In this document: in pieces, positions 62,401-64,000 of the stretch
How positions within the stretch are numbered: the stretch's first letter is position 1
Layout: every line of letters begins with the position of its first letter
NCBI GenBank assembly: GCA_034687125.1
Contig: JAQGBZ010000070.1
Span: 163,963 to 227,962, forward strand
From: Neelides folsomi
Lineage: Eukaryota > Arthropoda > Collembola > Neelipleona > Neelidae
Reading direction: 5' to 3'
DNA: 64,000 bases
Made by a program: the position numbers and the translations under genes
The notes under the pieces: model-generated
Told to the model about the DNA's origin: nothing
The model's input: the letters and a program-made list of their open reading frames with translations, nothing else
Databases searched by the model: none

Positions 62401-63910
62401 TAGACACAACTGATTGAGAATTTTTCCAAACTCTCGTGATATCCAAATACGAACGTGAGGACAAATGACTAAATATATGAAAATGAATACCAATGAAGAT
62501 TATATTTCCTATCTCTTGCTTTGATATCAACAACAATATAAACTCAATGTTTAATGGAGTGATGCTCCTATCTCATATTAAACGGTGAGATATTGAAGTG
62601 TTTTTGAAGCGATGAAAATAAATATATTATGGTTTTATATTCAAGTACTAGCATATACATGCATACCTAATTCTCATAAGTACTAAATCATATGATAAGT
62701 ATAGGTGTGTAATAGTAAAACTTCAATTATTCTTTTCTCAAATCGTATCATTGAATCAATGAATGAATGCATGTACTTATCTCTGCTTTGGCAAATATTA
62801 AAATGTATTTATTATATTGTTGAGGGAAAATCGCATTTTGGATACTTTTCCCTGATTAGCATGAGATAAACATCGTAAAAGTCCCAAAGTTCACTTTTGC
62901 AATCCCCCTTTCTTTCTAGATATCTGGCGCCGGTCAAATTCTCAGAATTTAAAGTGTTTAACATGACAAAACGAACCAAGATCCTTCTGATTCATTCTTT
63001 TCATTTTTGAAAATTGATAAGCCGATACATACATTATTATAAATTGACTGTAAATATCTCTCTTGTGTTCTGTTTGTTGATCCATAAAGCTTTGTGCGCT
63101 ATGTCTACAATCTACGTCTCAATTTTAATTTGATAAACTTTTGAATTCATATTGAAAGACTGTATCTTAAAATATTCATAAACCTCGCCTCCTAGCAAAA
63201 CAGTAGGGATTCTGTAAATATTCGATTCAATACATACAATCATACTAACCATATTTTTGTAATGTTTATGTGAAGCATTACAATTAAATTGAAGATGTCG
63301 AACGCCAACATTATCGTATTAAATGTATTATAATAGATGTTTAAGTAATTATTCATGAAATACTAATATAAAAGGTAAGTACCTATACTAATTGAGTGAG
63401 TATACTGACTTTTACTGATGCTATGCTTTAACTACATTATTATACGTAAATTGTAGTTTAGAGTGAATTCATTTAAAATATAACAAATGGTATGTTACAT
63501 AAATATACCCATTTAAAGGTTTTGTATTGTATTCAAGAGGGTAAAATGGAAAGTTAATTAAAAAAATATTTTTCAGTTTTTATTTTACATCTGTCTAAAA
63601 AATGAGATAAGCTTCAATTTCTTTCAAACAAATAATTCATATTCAATGATAACAATTGGGTGATAAGAGTTGTAAACTGCCATTTAATCAATTAACTCTC
63701 GTGCAAAACAAAATATACTTAAATTATATGTTATAAACAATACATACATACATAGAATGCTACTAGTGAAGGCCATAAGTATCTTTCTTTTTTTTAATGT
63801 GCAACCATTTTAATGTGATTAAAGATAAAAATCTTTAAACATCGGCGATTTATGTTAAATATATCCATCTACAAAGAAGCAAACTAAAAACTGATTTGGT
63901 CAAAGCATAA
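59439..63910. other. Right-hand flank, mostly AT-rich spacer
   Basis: It should contain the 5' region and promoter of pnt if the gene ends near 59.4 kb. A stretch at 60536-60854 is open on both strands at once with Arg/Ser/Leu-rich products that match nothing I know. About 61060-61450 and 62510-63880 are strongly AT-rich and featureless. Confidence 0.5.
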
Positions 63911-64000
63911 ATAAACGACAGCGACTTTTCTTTGAGAAAGCGCGAACTTTGGAACGCGATGGATAGGACGGGGCCCGACGAGGCGCTTTTCCATGTCCTC
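63911..64000 (+). CDS. Candidate 5' end of an unrecognised gene running off the right edge
   Basis: After more than 1 kb of AT-rich spacer, the last 70 bases turn GC-rich. On the plus strand the frame is open from a TAA at 63908 to the edge (NDSDFSLRKRELWNAMDRTG then PDEALFHVL). An ATG at 63959-63961 (acgcgATGg) would give MDRTGPDEALFHVL. The minus strand is also open (EDMEKRLVGPRPIHRVPKF), so the strand is not certain; that reading could even be a far-upstream exon of pnt. No family is recognised. Confidence 0.33.
   Translation, partial: MNDSDFSLRKRELWNAMDRTGPDEALFHVL

Noticed and set aside
1-64000. CRISPR arrays, rRNA, tRNA, viral genes or full-length transposases
   Set aside because: I looked for regular spaced repeats, conserved tRNA boxes and polymerase or transposase motifs by eye and saw none. 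A tRNA scan and repeat masking would be the decisive checks.

Overview
The window is eukaryotic genomic DNA. Genes are split by short AT-rich introns with GT..AG borders (68-124 bp in one gene) and by very long introns in another, intergenic DNA is strongly AT-rich, and there are no operons or bacterial signals. The proteins look arthropod: the ETS factor resembles insect Pointed more than vertebrate ETS1 at its C-terminus (DLKxEKKD). A crustacean, possibly a parasitic copepod such as a sea louse, is my inference from base composition and gene style, not something proved here.

Left edge (1-177): a likely first coding exon and part of a second exon of an unrecognised minus-strand gene that runs off the window. 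After about 2.8 kb of very AT-rich spacer comes a complete 11-exon minus-strand gene (6548 down to 2943) for a DCAF5-type WD40 protein, the substrate receptor of a CUL4-DDB1 ubiquitin ligase. All ten exon junctions keep the frame and give an 894-residue protein. About 4.7 kb of spacer follows, with a coding-like patch of unknown nature at 10705-11241.

From 11302 to at least 54785, and perhaps to about 59440, one large minus-strand gene fills the window. It encodes the ETS transcription factor Pointed (ETS1/2 class). Nine exons join in frame. They carry a SUMO-type motif, a MAP-kinase acceptor site (PPLTP) just before a PNT/SAM domain, glycine/serine-rich and histidine-rich linkers, an ETS1-like inhibitory segment, the ETS domain and a short Pointed-type tail. 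This is the long, PNT-containing (P2-like, MAPK-responsive) form. Introns of 11.1, 6.3 and 17.3 kb make up most of the window. They hold GC- and GA/CT-richer islands between AT-rich patches, and two short inverted-repeat elements (28612-28846 and 40986-41169) flanked by TA. Two more candidate upstream exons (57648-57776 and 59328-59438) are open, end at GT donors and share phase 0 with the first firm exon, but no recognised homology supports them.

Right edge (63911-64000): a sudden GC-rich open frame that may be the 5' end of another gene on the plus strand. I found no tRNA, rRNA, CRISPR array, viral gene or full-length transposase. The main biology is a Ras/MAPK-responsive transcription factor with a very large intronic landscape, next to a ubiquitin-ligase receptor; nothing in the sequence links the two functionally. 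I did not find a previously undescribed multi-gene system.
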